Shown here in pieces: positions 26,082-34,746 of a stretch of DNA of 64,000 bases. A model generated the notes under the pieces. That model was not told the origin of the DNA. It searched no databases and saw only the letters and a program-made list of their open reading frames with translations. Each line of letters begins with the position of its first letter. Within the stretch, counting starts at the first letter, position 1. Origin of the DNA: Rudaea sp. 3F27F6 (lineage in GTDB: Bacteria; Pseudomonadota; Gammaproteobacteria; Xanthomonadales; Rhodanobacteraceae). The stretch covers positions 186,001 to 250,000 of the forward strand of contig NZ_SCNG01000002.1 in NCBI RefSeq assembly GCF_005503555.1. Reading direction: 5' to 3'. Both the position numbers and the translations under genes were made by a program.

Positions 26082-27071
26082 ATGAGAAACCGAACACTGA
26101 GTATTTCGCTCTTCTGGGTATTGGCCGCTTTCGCCTTCTGCCTGCGCGCTTTTGCGCAGGCGCCTCAACTCGTCGACAAATACGCCGAGGTCAACGGCGT
26201 GCGCCTGCACTATGCCAGCGCGGGCTCGGGCAAGCTGATCGTTTTCCTGCATGGCTTCCCCGAGTTCTGGTACCAATGGAAGCCGCAGCTCGCCGAGTTC
26301 GGCAAGGATTTCCAGGCCGTCGCGCCCGATATGCGCGGCTACAACCTGTCTTCCAAGCCCACGGGCGTCGAGCACTATCGGGTCAAAGACATCGTCGAGG
26401 ACATACGTGCGCTCGCCGCGCAGCTCGGCCAGAAAAAATTCGTCCTGGTCGGCCAGGACTGGGGCGGCGCGATCGCCTGGGCATTCGCCCTCTATCACCC
26501 GGAATGCGTGGAAAAACTGGTCATCTTGAACGCGCCTCACCCGGCGCTGTTCGATCGCGAGCTGCGGGAAAATCCCGCGCAGCAGCTCGCCAGCCGCTAC
26601 ATGCTCGGTGTTTACGATCCGGGGCTTGCACAGGCCTATGCCGCGGACGGCTACGCCGCGCTGGTGAAAACCGTGCTCGCCGAAGGCCTCAGCAACGGAC
26701 GCTTCAATAGCGACGACCGCAAAGCCTACATCGACGCCTGGTCGCAGCCGGGCGCGCTGGAAAGCGAACTCAACTACTACCGCGCGGCCAACCTCGGGCC
26801 GCCCGATGCCAAACACGGCCGCGCCGCGAACGGCAACTACACGCCCGATCTCGCTTCGACCGTGGTCAACGTTCCGACCCTGCTGATCTGGGGCATGAAG
26901 GATCCCTACCTGCTGGCCGGCAACCTCAGCGGACTCGGCCAGTTCGTTCCCGACCTGCGCGTGAAGCTGTTCGCCGACGCGTCGCACTGGGTGAATCGCG
27001 AAAAGGCCGCCGAGGTCAATGCCGCGATTCGCGATTTCATCAGTCCTCAGCAGCACCAGGCAGCGAGGTAG
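26082..27071 (+). CDS. Exported epoxide hydrolase-like alpha/beta hydrolase
   Basis: 329 residues from the ATG at 26082. A signal peptide (LFWVLAAFAFCLRAFAQ) precedes a soluble epoxide hydrolase-type domain: HGFPEFWYQW (oxyanion HGFP), VGQDWGGAIAW with an Asp nucleophile (epoxide hydrolases and haloalkane dehalogenases use Asp where esterases use Ser), and ASHWVNREKA with the catalytic His. The YYRA text near 255 may hold one of the ring-opening tyrosines. Hydrolysis of an epoxide to a diol in the periplasm is the best guess; haloalkane dehalogenase is less likely because the Trp next to the nucleophile alone does not decide. The next gene begins three bases after the stop. Confidence 0.85.
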   Translation: MRNRTLSISLFWVLAAFAFCLRAFAQAPQLVDKYAEVNGVRLHYASAGSGKLIVFLHGFPEFWYQWKPQLAEFGKDFQAVAPDMRGYNLSSKPTGVEHYRVKDIVEDIRALAAQLGQKKFVLVGQDWGGAIAWAFALYHPECVEKLVILNAPHPALFDRELRENPAQQLASRYMLGVYDPGLAQAYAADGYAALVKTVLAEGLSNGRFNSDDRKAYIDAWSQPGALESELNYYRAANLGPPDAKHGRAANGNYTPDLASTVVNVPTLLIWGMKDPYLLAGNLSGLGQFVPDLRVKLFADASHWVNREKAAEVNAAIRDFISPQQHQAAR

Positions 27072-27074
27072 CCA

Positions 27075-27479
27075 ATGACACTTCTGCACGCAAACATCTC
27101 GCGCCTCGGCTGGCGCAGACTCGGCGACGACGATTGGCGCCGCATCCGCGATTCGCTGCCCGAAGGCCGTGTGCTCGGCGGCTCGAACGAAGCGAATCTG
27201 CGCGGCTTTGTCGATGCCGTATTGTGGGTGCTGAGCACCGGCAACGACTGGCGCGAGCTGCCCGCCGAATTCGGCGAGCACCACGCCATCCGCCGGCGTT
27301 ATCGCCGCTGGAGCCGCAACATGGTCTGGGGCCGCCTGCTGCTCGCGGCCGAAGACGATCGCGAGCTGGAGCGCATTCTGATCCGTGACACCGTGTGCTC
27401 GCCGCATGCCTGCTGGCAAAGGCATTTCCATGCGCAGAACGCGGTGATTTCATCGACCGGATCGTCGCCGATCGCATAA
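27075..27479 (+). CDS. IS5-type transposase N-terminal fragment (DUF4096)
   Basis: 134 residues. The first 85 match the DUF4096 N-terminal domain of IS5/IS427-group transposases: DDDWRRIRDSLPEGR, FVDAVLWVLSTGNDWRELPAEFG, RRRYRRWSRNMVWGRLL. The text LERILIRDTV aligns with the first catalytic Asp region (ILIDSTV), after which the sequence diverges and stops; the rest of the DDE domain is missing. No orfB or terminal inverted repeats were found nearby. It has GAGG in front of its ATG and starts three bases after the epoxide hydrolase, so it may be expressed with it. Either a relic of an insertion sequence or a co-opted DNA-binding domain. Confidence 0.7.
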   Translation: MTLLHANISRLGWRRLGDDDWRRIRDSLPEGRVLGGSNEANLRGFVDAVLWVLSTGNDWRELPAEFGEHHAIRRRYRRWSRNMVWGRLLLAAEDDRELERILIRDTVCSPHACWQRHFHAQNAVISSTGSSPIA

Positions 27480-27529
27480 AAGCGCCCGCCTCGCTCGTTT
27501 CGCCAAATCGCGCGCCGTATTGCTAAGCG

Positions 27530-27550
27530 GCCGATCGCGATCGGCGTTTT
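27530..27550 (+). terminator. Intrinsic terminator
   Basis: Perfect 16-base palindrome GCCGATCGCGATCGGC followed by GTTTT, 50 bases after the preceding stop and just ahead of the PaiB-like gene. It can fold as a six-base stem with a four-base loop. Confidence 0.6.
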
Positions 27551-27559
27551 GCTGTCGCC

Positions 27560-28222
27560 ATGACGCAAAACCCACCGCCTTTTCACTCCGCCGCGATAAA
27601 CCACCCCTCACCCACGACCGACCGGTTCGAGCCGCGGTCGCCCGACGACGTCCGCGCATTGATCGACACGTTCCCGCTCGCCTGGGTGGTCAGCGCCGAC
27701 GCCTCGGGCGACGCCGTGTCGAGCCAGTTGCCGCTGCTGCCGCTACCCGAGAACGGCGGCGAGGTGACCGGACTGCTCGGCCATCTGTCGCGCGCCAATC
27801 CGCTGGTCGCCTGCTTTCGCGAGAACCCGCGAGCCACGATTCTGTTTCAGGGGCCAGACGCCTACGCCTCGCCAAGCTGGTACGCCGACCGCGATTCCGC
27901 GCCGACCTGGCTCTACGTCAACGCCACGCTGAGCGTCGACATCGCTCTGCGCGAAGACCTGACCGATCACGCGCTGGCGCGCTTGGTCGAACGCATGGAG
28001 CGTGATCGCCCGCAGCGCTGGAACGTCGCCGAGATCGACCATCGCTATCACTCGCTGCAGCGGCGTGTCGTCGCCTTCACCGCGACGATCCGCGAGACCA
28101 GGGCGCGCTTCAAGCTCGCCCAGGACGAATCGCCGACCGTCGTGCGCAACACCCTCGACGCGCTCGGCCCGCACGCGATTGCCGCCTGGCTGCACGCGTT
28201 CAACACCGATCGTCTGGAGTGA
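27560..28222 (+). CDS. FMN-binding negative regulator, PaiB family
   Basis: 220 residues, normal length. Conserved blocks: VRALIDTFPLAWVVS, GHLSRANPLVACF, and the signature ASPSWYADRDSAPTWLYVNA (FMN-binding split-barrel). PaiB was described in Bacillus as a protease/sporulation regulator, but the fold is that of flavin reductase-like proteins and the role in proteobacteria is unclear. The stop is four bases before the GTG start of the N-acyl-D-amino-acid deacylase, and they form an operon. A truncated relative occupies the matching place in the second catabolic island (60460-60627). Some annotation schemes call this family FMN-binding negative transcriptional regulator. Confidence 0.88.
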   Translation: MTQNPPPFHSAAINHPSPTTDRFEPRSPDDVRALIDTFPLAWVVSADASGDAVSSQLPLLPLPENGGEVTGLLGHLSRANPLVACFRENPRATILFQGPDAYASPSWYADRDSAPTWLYVNATLSVDIALREDLTDHALARLVERMERDRPQRWNVAEIDHRYHSLQRRVVAFTATIRETRARFKLAQDESPTVVRNTLDALGPHAIAAWLHAFNTDRLE

Positions 28223-28226
28223 GGCC

Positions 28227-29675
28227 GTGGCCGACCTGATCATCCGCAGCGCCGAGATCATCGACGGCACCGGCAAACCGGCATTCGCGGCCGACGTCGC
28301 CATCGACGGCGAGCGCGTGACGGCCATCGGCGATCTCGCCGGCCTGTCGGCGCGCGAACAGATCGACGCCGAGGGCCTCACGCTCGCGCCGGGCTTTATC
28401 GACGCGCATACCCATGACGACCGCGCGATCCTCGAAGGCGCGCCGCGCATGCTGTGCAAGCTCTCGCAGGGAATCACCACGGTCGTCGTCGGCAATTGCG
28501 GCATCAGCCTCGCGCCGGTCGCATTCGACCGCCGGCCGCCCGCGCCGCTCGATCTGCTCGGCGACGAGCGCTGGTGGACCTTCGACAGCTTCGCCGCCTA
28601 TGCGGAACGGCTAGCGGCAACACCGCCCGCGGTCAACGCGTATGCGCTGATCGGGCATATGCCTCTGCGCTACGAAGCGATGCGCGGCGACACCGCACGC
28701 GCGGCGACACCGGCCGAAATCGCGCACATGAAAGCGCGGCTCGACCGAGCGCTCGAACAAGGCGCCTCCGGATTCTCGACCGGGCTCTGGTACGTGCCGA
28801 GCAAAGAGGCCGGCACCGACGAAGTCATCGAACTTGCGCGCGGCCTCAGTAAGCACGGCGCGATCTACACCACGCATTTGCGCGACGAAGGCGATGCGGT
28901 CGAAGCCGCCGTCGAAGAAGCGCTGCTGATCGGCCGCGATGCACCCGCGCCGGTGGTCATCAGCCATCACAAATGCACGGCTCCGGAGAACTTCGGCAAA
29001 TCGCGGACCACTCTGGCAATGATCGATGCCGCGGCCGCGCGCAACCCGGTCGGCCTCGATGCCTATCCCTACTCCGCGTCGAGCACGACGCTGCGCCCCG
29101 ACCTGGTGCGGCCGAATATCCGCGCCTGCATCGCCTGGTCGGTTCCCTACCCCGAGTTCGTCGGCCGCGATCTGGCCGATATCGCACGGGAATGGAACCT
29201 GCCGCTCGCCGAAGCCGCACAGCGCCTGCTGCCTGCGGGCGCGGTGTACTTCTCGATGGACGAAGGCGAGGTGCAACGCATCCTGAGCCATCGTCTGACC
29301 ATGATCGGCAGCGACGGCTTGCCGCACGACGAGCGCCCGCATCCGCGTCTCTGGGGCGCATTCCCGCGCGTGCTCGGCCACTACGTGCGCGAGGTCGGCC
29401 TGTTCGATCTGCCGACGGCGGTGCACAAGATGACCGGGTTGACCGCGGCGACATTCGGCATCGCCGATCGCGGCGTGCTGCGCGAAGGCGCCTATGCCGA
29501 CCTCGCCCTCTTCGACGCGCGGCGCATCGCCGACCGCGCCGACTACGACGAGCCCACGCGCCTCTCGGCCGGCATCATCGCCACCTGGGTCAACGGCCGC
29601 CTCGCTTATCGCGAAGACCGCGGCGTCACCGGCTATTGCGCCGGCCGTCTGATCAGACGCTCACGCCTTTGCTGA
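28227..29675 (+). CDS. N-acyl-D-amino-acid deacylase (D-aminoacylase)
   Basis: 482 residues from the GTG at 28227 (GGAGTGAGG upstream). Amidohydrolase-superfamily enzyme with the composite TIM barrel. Zinc-site candidates by family knowledge: GFIDAHTHDD, the bridging Cys in VVVGNCGISL, His in THLRDEGD, His in VISHHKCT and Asp in MIGSDGLPHD. It hydrolyses N-acyl-D-amino acids to fatty or acetic acid and a free D-amino acid. Cytoplasmic. It forms an operon with the PaiB-like gene, and its 3' end overlaps the convergent MFS gene by 23 bp. A D-glutamate-derived N-acetyl substrate would fit the DgcN-type gene nearby, but specificity cannot be read from sequence. Confidence 0.9.
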   Translation: MADLIIRSAEIIDGTGKPAFAADVAIDGERVTAIGDLAGLSAREQIDAEGLTLAPGFIDAHTHDDRAILEGAPRMLCKLSQGITTVVVGNCGISLAPVAFDRRPPAPLDLLGDERWWTFDSFAAYAERLAATPPAVNAYALIGHMPLRYEAMRGDTARAATPAEIAHMKARLDRALEQGASGFSTGLWYVPSKEAGTDEVIELARGLSKHGAIYTTHLRDEGDAVEAAVEEALLIGRDAPAPVVISHHKCTAPENFGKSRTTLAMIDAAAARNPVGLDAYPYSASSTTLRPDLVRPNIRACIAWSVPYPEFVGRDLADIAREWNLPLAEAAQRLLPAGAVYFSMDEGEVQRILSHRLTMIGSDGLPHDERPHPRLWGAFPRVLGHYVREVGLFDLPTAVHKMTGLTAATFGIADRGVLREGAYADLALFDARRIADRADYDEPTRLSAGIIATWVNGRLAYREDRGVTGYCAGRLIRRSRLC

Positions 29676-30936
29676 CGCGCTCGACGTCGGCCGCCACGTG
29701 GCGCGAGGCGAGCCAATAGAACAGGATCGAAACCAGCGAAGCCAGCGCGCCGGCGATCATCGCGTAGCGCAGCGAATCGCGGCCGAGCAACGGACGCAGC
29801 AGATCGCTCGCCACGCCGATCAATTGCGGCCCGAGCCCGAGCCCGATCAGGTTGCCGATAAACAGTTGGATCGCCGCCGCACGTGCGCGAATCCTACCTG
29901 GGCACATCGTCTGAATCGTCGCAATACACGGGCCGATGAAGGCCGCGCTGAGCGACAGCGGCACGATCGCGGCGAGGATCGCGATGAGTTTGTTCTGCGA
30001 GAGAAAAAACGGATACCAGAACGGCAGCGAAAGCAGCGCGGCGATGGCCGGTACGTAGAGGTTCCACTGCATCCCGCGCTTGCGGCTGGCGACATCGGCG
30101 ACGCGCCCCGAGAGAAAGGTGCCGAGACCACCGCCAAGACCGACGATCAGCGCGAACGTCAGGCCGACTTCGGTGCTGGTCATGCCGTGCGAACGCACGA
30201 GAAATGCCGGCACGAACGAGGCGATGCCGTAGCCGGAGAAGGCGCTCATCGCCGTCCCGAGCACGATGTACTTGTACGACTTCTGCTGCCATAGGAAGGC
30301 GAGGCAGTCCTTCATATTGACTTCGTCGGCATCGGCGGCCGAAACCCCGGTCCTGGCCGGTTCGCGCAGAATGAGCAACGCGACCAGCGCGAGCAGCAGG
30401 CCCGGAATACCCGCGGTGATAAAGGCCATGCGCCAGCCGTACTGATCGGCGATCCAGCCGCCGGCGAAGAACGCGGTCATCAGGCCGATGTTCGAACCGA
30501 TCGCGTAGATCGATTGCGCGGTCGCGCGCTCGTCGGCGGCATACAGGTCCGAGATGATCGACTGCGAAGCGGGCCCGGTGCCGGCCTCGCCGACGCCGAC
30601 GAACACGCGCGCGACCACCAGTTGCCAGAACTGTGCAACGAGACCGCAGACCAGGGTCATCAGGCTGAAGAAGCTCAGCGACACGGCGACGATGCGCGCG
30701 CGCTGCGTGCGGTCGGCGGCGATCGCGATCGGAATGCCGATCGTCGCGTAGAACAGCGCGAACGCCGGCCCGACGAGCAGGCCGAGCATCGAATCCGACA
30801 CCGCAAACTCGGTCTTGATGTGTTCGAGGATGATCGCGACGATCTGGCGGTCGATGTAGTTGACCGCGTAGATCGCGCTCAGTAGTACGACGATCAGAAC
30901 GCGCGGCAGACTTTTGCCGGCCGCATCACTCCGCAT
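29653..30936 (-). CDS. MFS transporter
   Basis: 427 residues, twelve membrane segments. Typical MFS signatures: NYIDRQIVAIILEHIKTEF at the first helix and GVGEAGTGPASQSIISDLY after helix 4, the latter characteristic of the Spinster-like/anion-symporter group. The central loop (ADADEVNMKDCLAFL) is short. The likely solute is an organic anion or an amino-acid derivative, given the neighbours. The ATG overlaps the end of the AraC gene by 11 bp and has GGGAG upstream, so it is the third gene of the amidase-AraC-MFS operon. Confidence 0.92.
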   Translation of the reverse strand: MRSDAAGKSLPRVLIVVLLSAIYAVNYIDRQIVAIILEHIKTEFAVSDSMLGLLVGPAFALFYATIGIPIAIAADRTQRARIVAVSLSFFSLMTLVCGLVAQFWQLVVARVFVGVGEAGTGPASQSIISDLYAADERATAQSIYAIGSNIGLMTAFFAGGWIADQYGWRMAFITAGIPGLLLALVALLILREPARTGVSAADADEVNMKDCLAFLWQQKSYKYIVLGTAMSAFSGYGIASFVPAFLVRSHGMTSTEVGLTFALIVGLGGGLGTFLSGRVADVASRKRGMQWNLYVPAIAALLSLPFWYPFFLSQNKLIAILAAIVPLSLSAAFIGPCIATIQTMCPGRIRARAAAIQLFIGNLIGLGLGPQLIGVASDLLRPLLGRDSLRYAMIAGALASLVSILFYWLASRHVAADVERVSKGVSV

Positions 30937-32047
30937 CGGCGTCTCCCGCGTCCTGCGCCGGCTTCGGCCGCGCGCGTCCGGGCAGATTGCGCACGCGCAA
31001 CTCGTCGTTGGCGACCTTGCGCATCTGGATCGGCGAAATGCCGAACGCCGATTTGAAAGCGCGCGTGAAACTCGCCGCGTGCTCGTAGCCGGTCTCCAGC
31101 GCGATCTCGATCATCGACAGGTTCGAGTCACGGATCAGGTCGAGCGCGAGTTCCATGCGCAACTTGTCGCGGATACGGCCGACGGTATCGCCGTAGATCA
31201 TGCGAAAACCGAGCTGCAGCCGGTGGCGGCTCATGCCGACCGTTTCGGCGAGTTCGTGCACGCTGATCTGCCCGTCGATATTGTCGCGGATCATCGCCAT
31301 CGCCTGCTTCATCTTGCGATGGTCTTCGGCCTCGAAGCGGCCGCCGAACAGTTCGCTGTCCGGCTGCGACAGACCGGACAGAATGTAGCAGCCCAGTTCC
31401 AACGCTTTCGCCGACATGAAGAAACGCAGGAACGGTCCGGCGAACGGCGGCGAAATCAACTGGTGCGCGGTCAGCGAGGCGAGTTCGGACAGCGGCACGT
31501 TGTGGCAGGCGTACGCACTTCCGCCGTGGATGTATTCGGCGAGTTCGGCCGGCACGTCCGCTTCGGCAAGGCCGGTCAACGAGAAGAACAGCGACCGCTC
31601 GAAATACAGCGTCACCCAGCGCAACTGCGCGCCGGGTTCGTAGACAGTTTCGAGATGACGACCGGGATCGCTGCCGTAAATGGTGCAGTAGCCGTCGGCG
31701 AGTTCGCCCTCGACGCTAAGGTCGTCGGTCAGCAGGACGTTGCCGTCGAGCACGGCCGACAGCGCCAGATAACCCGCGGTGTTGTGGCGCCGGACGATGC
31801 GGCGCTGGGTGGTCATCCGCACCAGGGCGATGCAGATGCCGTTGTGCAGGCGGTAGAACTCCCAGCCGCCGTTGGCGACGCTGCTGTCGTATTCGTAGCG
31901 AAAGCCGAGACCGCCGCAGATCGGCATGCGCCAGCCGTCGGCCATGCGCACGGACTGGCCCGGCGTCGCGTTGGACGCGTCGAGCTGCTGGAGCAACTCG
32001 TCGACGCTGCGCGACAGCGACGTTTCTGCGGAACACGATGGAGTCAT
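30926..32047 (-). CDS. AraC-family transcriptional regulator
   Basis: 373 residues from the ATG at 32047. The C-terminal 100 residues are the double helix-turn-helix: SVHELAETVGMSRHRLQLGFRMIYG, then IALETGYEHAASFTRAFKSAFGISPIQMRK. The N-terminal ~250 residues form a sensor domain with a cupin-like region (YRLHNGICIALVRM, YCTIYGSDPGRHLE), resembling PchR-type regulators. The ATG overlaps the amidase stop as ATGA (32044-32047), so the regulator is translated together with its probable target operon, suggesting autoregulation. The ligand may be the amide substrate or a siderophore-like compound. Confidence 0.92.
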   Translation of the reverse strand: MTPSCSAETSLSRSVDELLQQLDASNATPGQSVRMADGWRMPICGGLGFRYEYDSSVANGGWEFYRLHNGICIALVRMTTQRRIVRRHNTAGYLALSAVLDGNVLLTDDLSVEGELADGYCTIYGSDPGRHLETVYEPGAQLRWVTLYFERSLFFSLTGLAEADVPAELAEYIHGGSAYACHNVPLSELASLTAHQLISPPFAGPFLRFFMSAKALELGCYILSGLSQPDSELFGGRFEAEDHRKMKQAMAMIRDNIDGQISVHELAETVGMSRHRLQLGFRMIYGDTVGRIRDKLRMELALDLIRDSNLSMIEIALETGYEHAASFTRAFKSAFGISPIQMRKVANDELRVRNLPGRARPKPAQDAGDADAE

Positions 32048-33534
32048 CTGGGCATTGCACCATACGGCCAGCGATCGCGCCAAGGCAGCGCCTCTTCCAG
32101 CTGATAGGCCAGCCCGATCAGGGTCGCTTCGCCGCCGTGCGCCGCGCTGAACATGCTGCCGATCGGCGCGCCGTCGGGCGCCGGGACTAGTGGCAGCGAC
32201 ATCGCCGGATGCCCGGTCATATTGTGCAGCGGCGTGTACGACACGTACTCGAACATCAGTTCCATCATGTGCTCGAATCCCGCCGTCGGCGCGAGTTCGC
32301 CGATGCGCAGCGGCGGCCGGTCGAGCACCGGCGACAGAATCACGTCGGCGCTAGCGAAGAATTTTTCGAGCGCGCTGCGCGCCTCGGCGATCGCGTGCAT
32401 CATTCTGTCGTTGTCGCCGAGCGCGACGCTCTCGGCCCAGTGCGCGAGTTCGCGGGTCCACGGTTCGACCAGGGTGTCGGCGGCGGCGCCGAACCTGGCG
32501 CGCGCGCCGAGCATCACGTCGCGAGCGAGATAGGCCCAGATCGTCTTGAACGCGGCGAGCACCGCGGGGCCGTCGTAGAGGCGGCCGACTTCGAACACCT
32601 CGTGGCCGAGGTCGGCGCAGACCTGCGCACTGCGCAGGATGCTTTCACGCACCTGCGCATGCGGCAGCTTGTCGTTGAGGCTTGCGAGCATGACGCCGAT
32701 GCGCAGCTTGGCATCGCCGCGTGCCGCCGGCGCAGCCGGTTTTGCGCTCGCCGTGCGCATCGCCCAGTCGACATCGCGCACGCTGCGCGCGAGCAGCATG
32801 TCGCAGGCGAGCATGTCCTCGATCATGTGCGGTGCGCGTGCGCGCAAGGTCGCGCCGCGCCCGGGCTTGAGGCCGACGAGGCCCGAGCACGAGGCCGGAA
32901 TGCGGATCGAACCGCCGCCGTCCGCGGCATGCGCGAGCGGCGTCATTCCGGTCGCGACGGCGACCGCGGCGCCACCGCTCGAACCGCCTGGCGAGCGCTC
33001 GGGCGCCCACGGATTGCGCGTCGGTCCGTACAGCAGCGGCTCGGTCGTCGGCAGCAGGCCGAACTCGGGCGCATTGGTTTTGCCGAGCGCGATCAGACCG
33101 GCGCGGTCGAAAGCGCGGGTGAAATCGAAGTCGATATCGCCGGCCGGCGCATCGCGGTACAGGCGGCTGCCGCTGCGGCTCGGCATGCCGCGGTAGTCGA
33201 GTCCGTCCTTGAGCAGCCACGGCACGCCGGCCATCTCGCCACTCGCGCGCTCGGCACGTTGCAGCGCGGCGGCATAGTCGCGATGGGTGATGACGTTGAG
33301 CGCCGGGTTCCAGTGTTCGATGCGCGCGATCGCGCTCTCGCAGAGTTCGCGTGCCGACACTTCGCCGCGGCGCGCGAGCGCGGCCTGATCGTGTGCGTCG
33401 AGGCGCCCGAGTTCCCAGATCCATGCCGCCACCCTGCCCGCGCGCTCGGCATCGCCCGACGGCGCCTTCGGTTCCTGCTGCGTACCGCCCTTCACCATGA
33501 CGCCTCGATCGGAATCGTTTGTCGAAGCGGACAT
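32044..33534 (-). CDS. Amidase (amidase signature family)
   Basis: 496 residues. The Ser-cisSer-Lys triad is visible: Lys in GVPWLLKDGLD, the glycine-rich RSPGGSSGGAAVAVATGM, and GGGSIRIPASCSGLVGLKPGRG with the nucleophile Ser of GSIR. It hydrolyses carboxamides, possibly acyl or peptidyl amides. Cytoplasmic: no signal peptide. An alternative start is the ATG at 33498. It is the first gene of an overlapping amidase-AraC-MFS operon. A close paralogue is at 59033; both share TRNPW and the RSVRD text after the catalytic core. Confidence 0.92.
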   Translation of the reverse strand: MSASTNDSDRGVMVKGGTQQEPKAPSGDAERAGRVAAWIWELGRLDAHDQAALARRGEVSARELCESAIARIEHWNPALNVITHRDYAAALQRAERASGEMAGVPWLLKDGLDYRGMPSRSGSRLYRDAPAGDIDFDFTRAFDRAGLIALGKTNAPEFGLLPTTEPLLYGPTRNPWAPERSPGGSSGGAAVAVATGMTPLAHAADGGGSIRIPASCSGLVGLKPGRGATLRARAPHMIEDMLACDMLLARSVRDVDWAMRTASAKPAAPAARGDAKLRIGVMLASLNDKLPHAQVRESILRSAQVCADLGHEVFEVGRLYDGPAVLAAFKTIWAYLARDVMLGARARFGAAADTLVEPWTRELAHWAESVALGDNDRMMHAIAEARSALEKFFASADVILSPVLDRPPLRIGELAPTAGFEHMMELMFEYVSYTPLHNMTGHPAMSLPLVPAPDGAPIGSMFSAAHGGEATLIGLAYQLEEALPWRDRWPYGAMPR

Positions 33535-33702
33535 TTGCGCGCGTACGCGGCCGGGCCGTTTAGCGAAAAGGGCCGGGCAATTCGCGATTGTGCCGGCAGG
33601 CCCCGGCGGCTAAGTGGGCCTCCGTTCTGCTAAGCGCGCGGCATGCCATCGGTGCGTTCATGCGCCTCCACCATCATCCGCAACGAAGTGAGGATATCGA
33701 CT

Positions 33703-34695
33703 GTGCGCAAGCCTTATCTGCTGTTCCTGGGGGACGTCACCGAATTCAGCGCGGCCAAGACGGCGGCGGGGCTCAAGCAGTGGCGGCGCGACGACGTCGT
33801 CGGCCAGCACCGCCTGCCCGGCAGCGGCGTCGACCTGGAGCTGACGGATATGACACCGGCGCAGGCGGCGCAGGCCGGCGCCGGCACGATGATCGTCGGC
33901 GTGGTCAATATCGGCGGTTTCGTTCCCGAGCATTGGGTCGGCACGATCGTCGACGCGCTCGACAGCGGCCTCGACGTCGCCGCGGGCATGCACCAGCGGC
34001 TCAACGACATCCCCGCGATCGCCGCGGCACGCGAGCGTACGGGGCGCGCCGTGCACGATCTGCGTCAACCGACGCGCGGCTTCGCTCCCGGCAACGGGCG
34101 CAAGCGCACCGGCAAGCGCCTGCTCACCGTCGGCACCGACTGTTCGGTCGGCAAAAAATATACGGCGCTCGCGCTCGAAGCGGGCTTGCGCGCGCGCGGC
34201 ATCGACGCCGATTTCTGCGCGACCGGGCAGACCGGCATCATGATCTCCGGGCGCGGCGTCGCCATCGACGCGGTCGTCGCCGATTTCATTTCGGGCGCTG
34301 CGGAATGGCTGTCGCCGGACGCCGATCCCGATCACTGGCACGTCGTCGAAGGCCAGGGTTCGCTGTTCCATCCGGCTTACGCGGGCGTGACCCTCGGTCT
34401 GATCCACGGCAGCCAGCCCGACGCGCTCGTGGTCTGCCACGAACCGGTGCGCACACATCTGCTCGGCTTCGACTACAAGGTACCCGACCTGCGCCGCTGC
34501 ATCGACGCCAACGTGACCGCCGCGCGCCTGACCAATCCCGATGCGCGCGTGGTCGGCATCAGCGTCAACACTTCGCGCATGGATCCGGCCTCGGTCGCCG
34601 CGGCGGTGCGCGAGATCGAAGCACAGACCGGCCTGCCGTGCTGCGATCCGATCCGTCACGGTGTGGACCGCATCCTCGACGTGTTGCTGAACTGA
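33703..34695 (+). CDS. DUF1611 protein, DgcN-type (D-glutamate N-acetyltransferase candidate)
   Basis: 330 residues from a GTG at 33703, nine bases after GAGG; the first ATG upstream (33643) lacks a site and lengthens the protein atypically. N-terminus KPYLLFLGDVTEFSAAKTA and the P-loop VGTDCSVGKKYTA (near residues 141-153) identify the DUF1611 family. DgcN members acetylate D-glutamate; the partner DgcA racemises N-acetyl-D-glutamate so that it can enter L-glutamate metabolism. Here the epimerase candidate is at 45477, with a TonB receptor, a hydrolase, the cassette array and a porin in between. The gene is divergent from the amidase operon. Assignment to DgcN rests on family recognition only; other DUF1611 members may differ. 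Confidence 0.72.
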   Translation: MRKPYLLFLGDVTEFSAAKTAAGLKQWRRDDVVGQHRLPGSGVDLELTDMTPAQAAQAGAGTMIVGVVNIGGFVPEHWVGTIVDALDSGLDVAAGMHQRLNDIPAIAAARERTGRAVHDLRQPTRGFAPGNGRKRTGKRLLTVGTDCSVGKKYTALALEAGLRARGIDADFCATGQTGIMISGRGVAIDAVVADFISGAAEWLSPDADPDHWHVVEGQGSLFHPAYAGVTLGLIHGSQPDALVVCHEPVRTHLLGFDYKVPDLRRCIDANVTAARLTNPDARVVGISVNTSRMDPASVAAAVREIEAQTGLPCCDPIRHGVDRILDVLLN

Positions 34696-34708
34696 AGCGC
34701 CGGTCCGC

Positions 34709-34738
34709 GGCCGCGGCGGCTCGCAAGCCGCTGCGGCC
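34709..34738. terminator. Bidirectional hairpin between convergent genes
   Basis: GGCCGCGGCGGCT / AGCCGCTGCGGCC, 12 of 13 bases paired, four-base loop, placed between the DUF1611 stop (34695) and the minus-strand hydrolase stop (34747). Confidence 0.55.
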
Positions 34739-34746
34739 GGTCGCAC

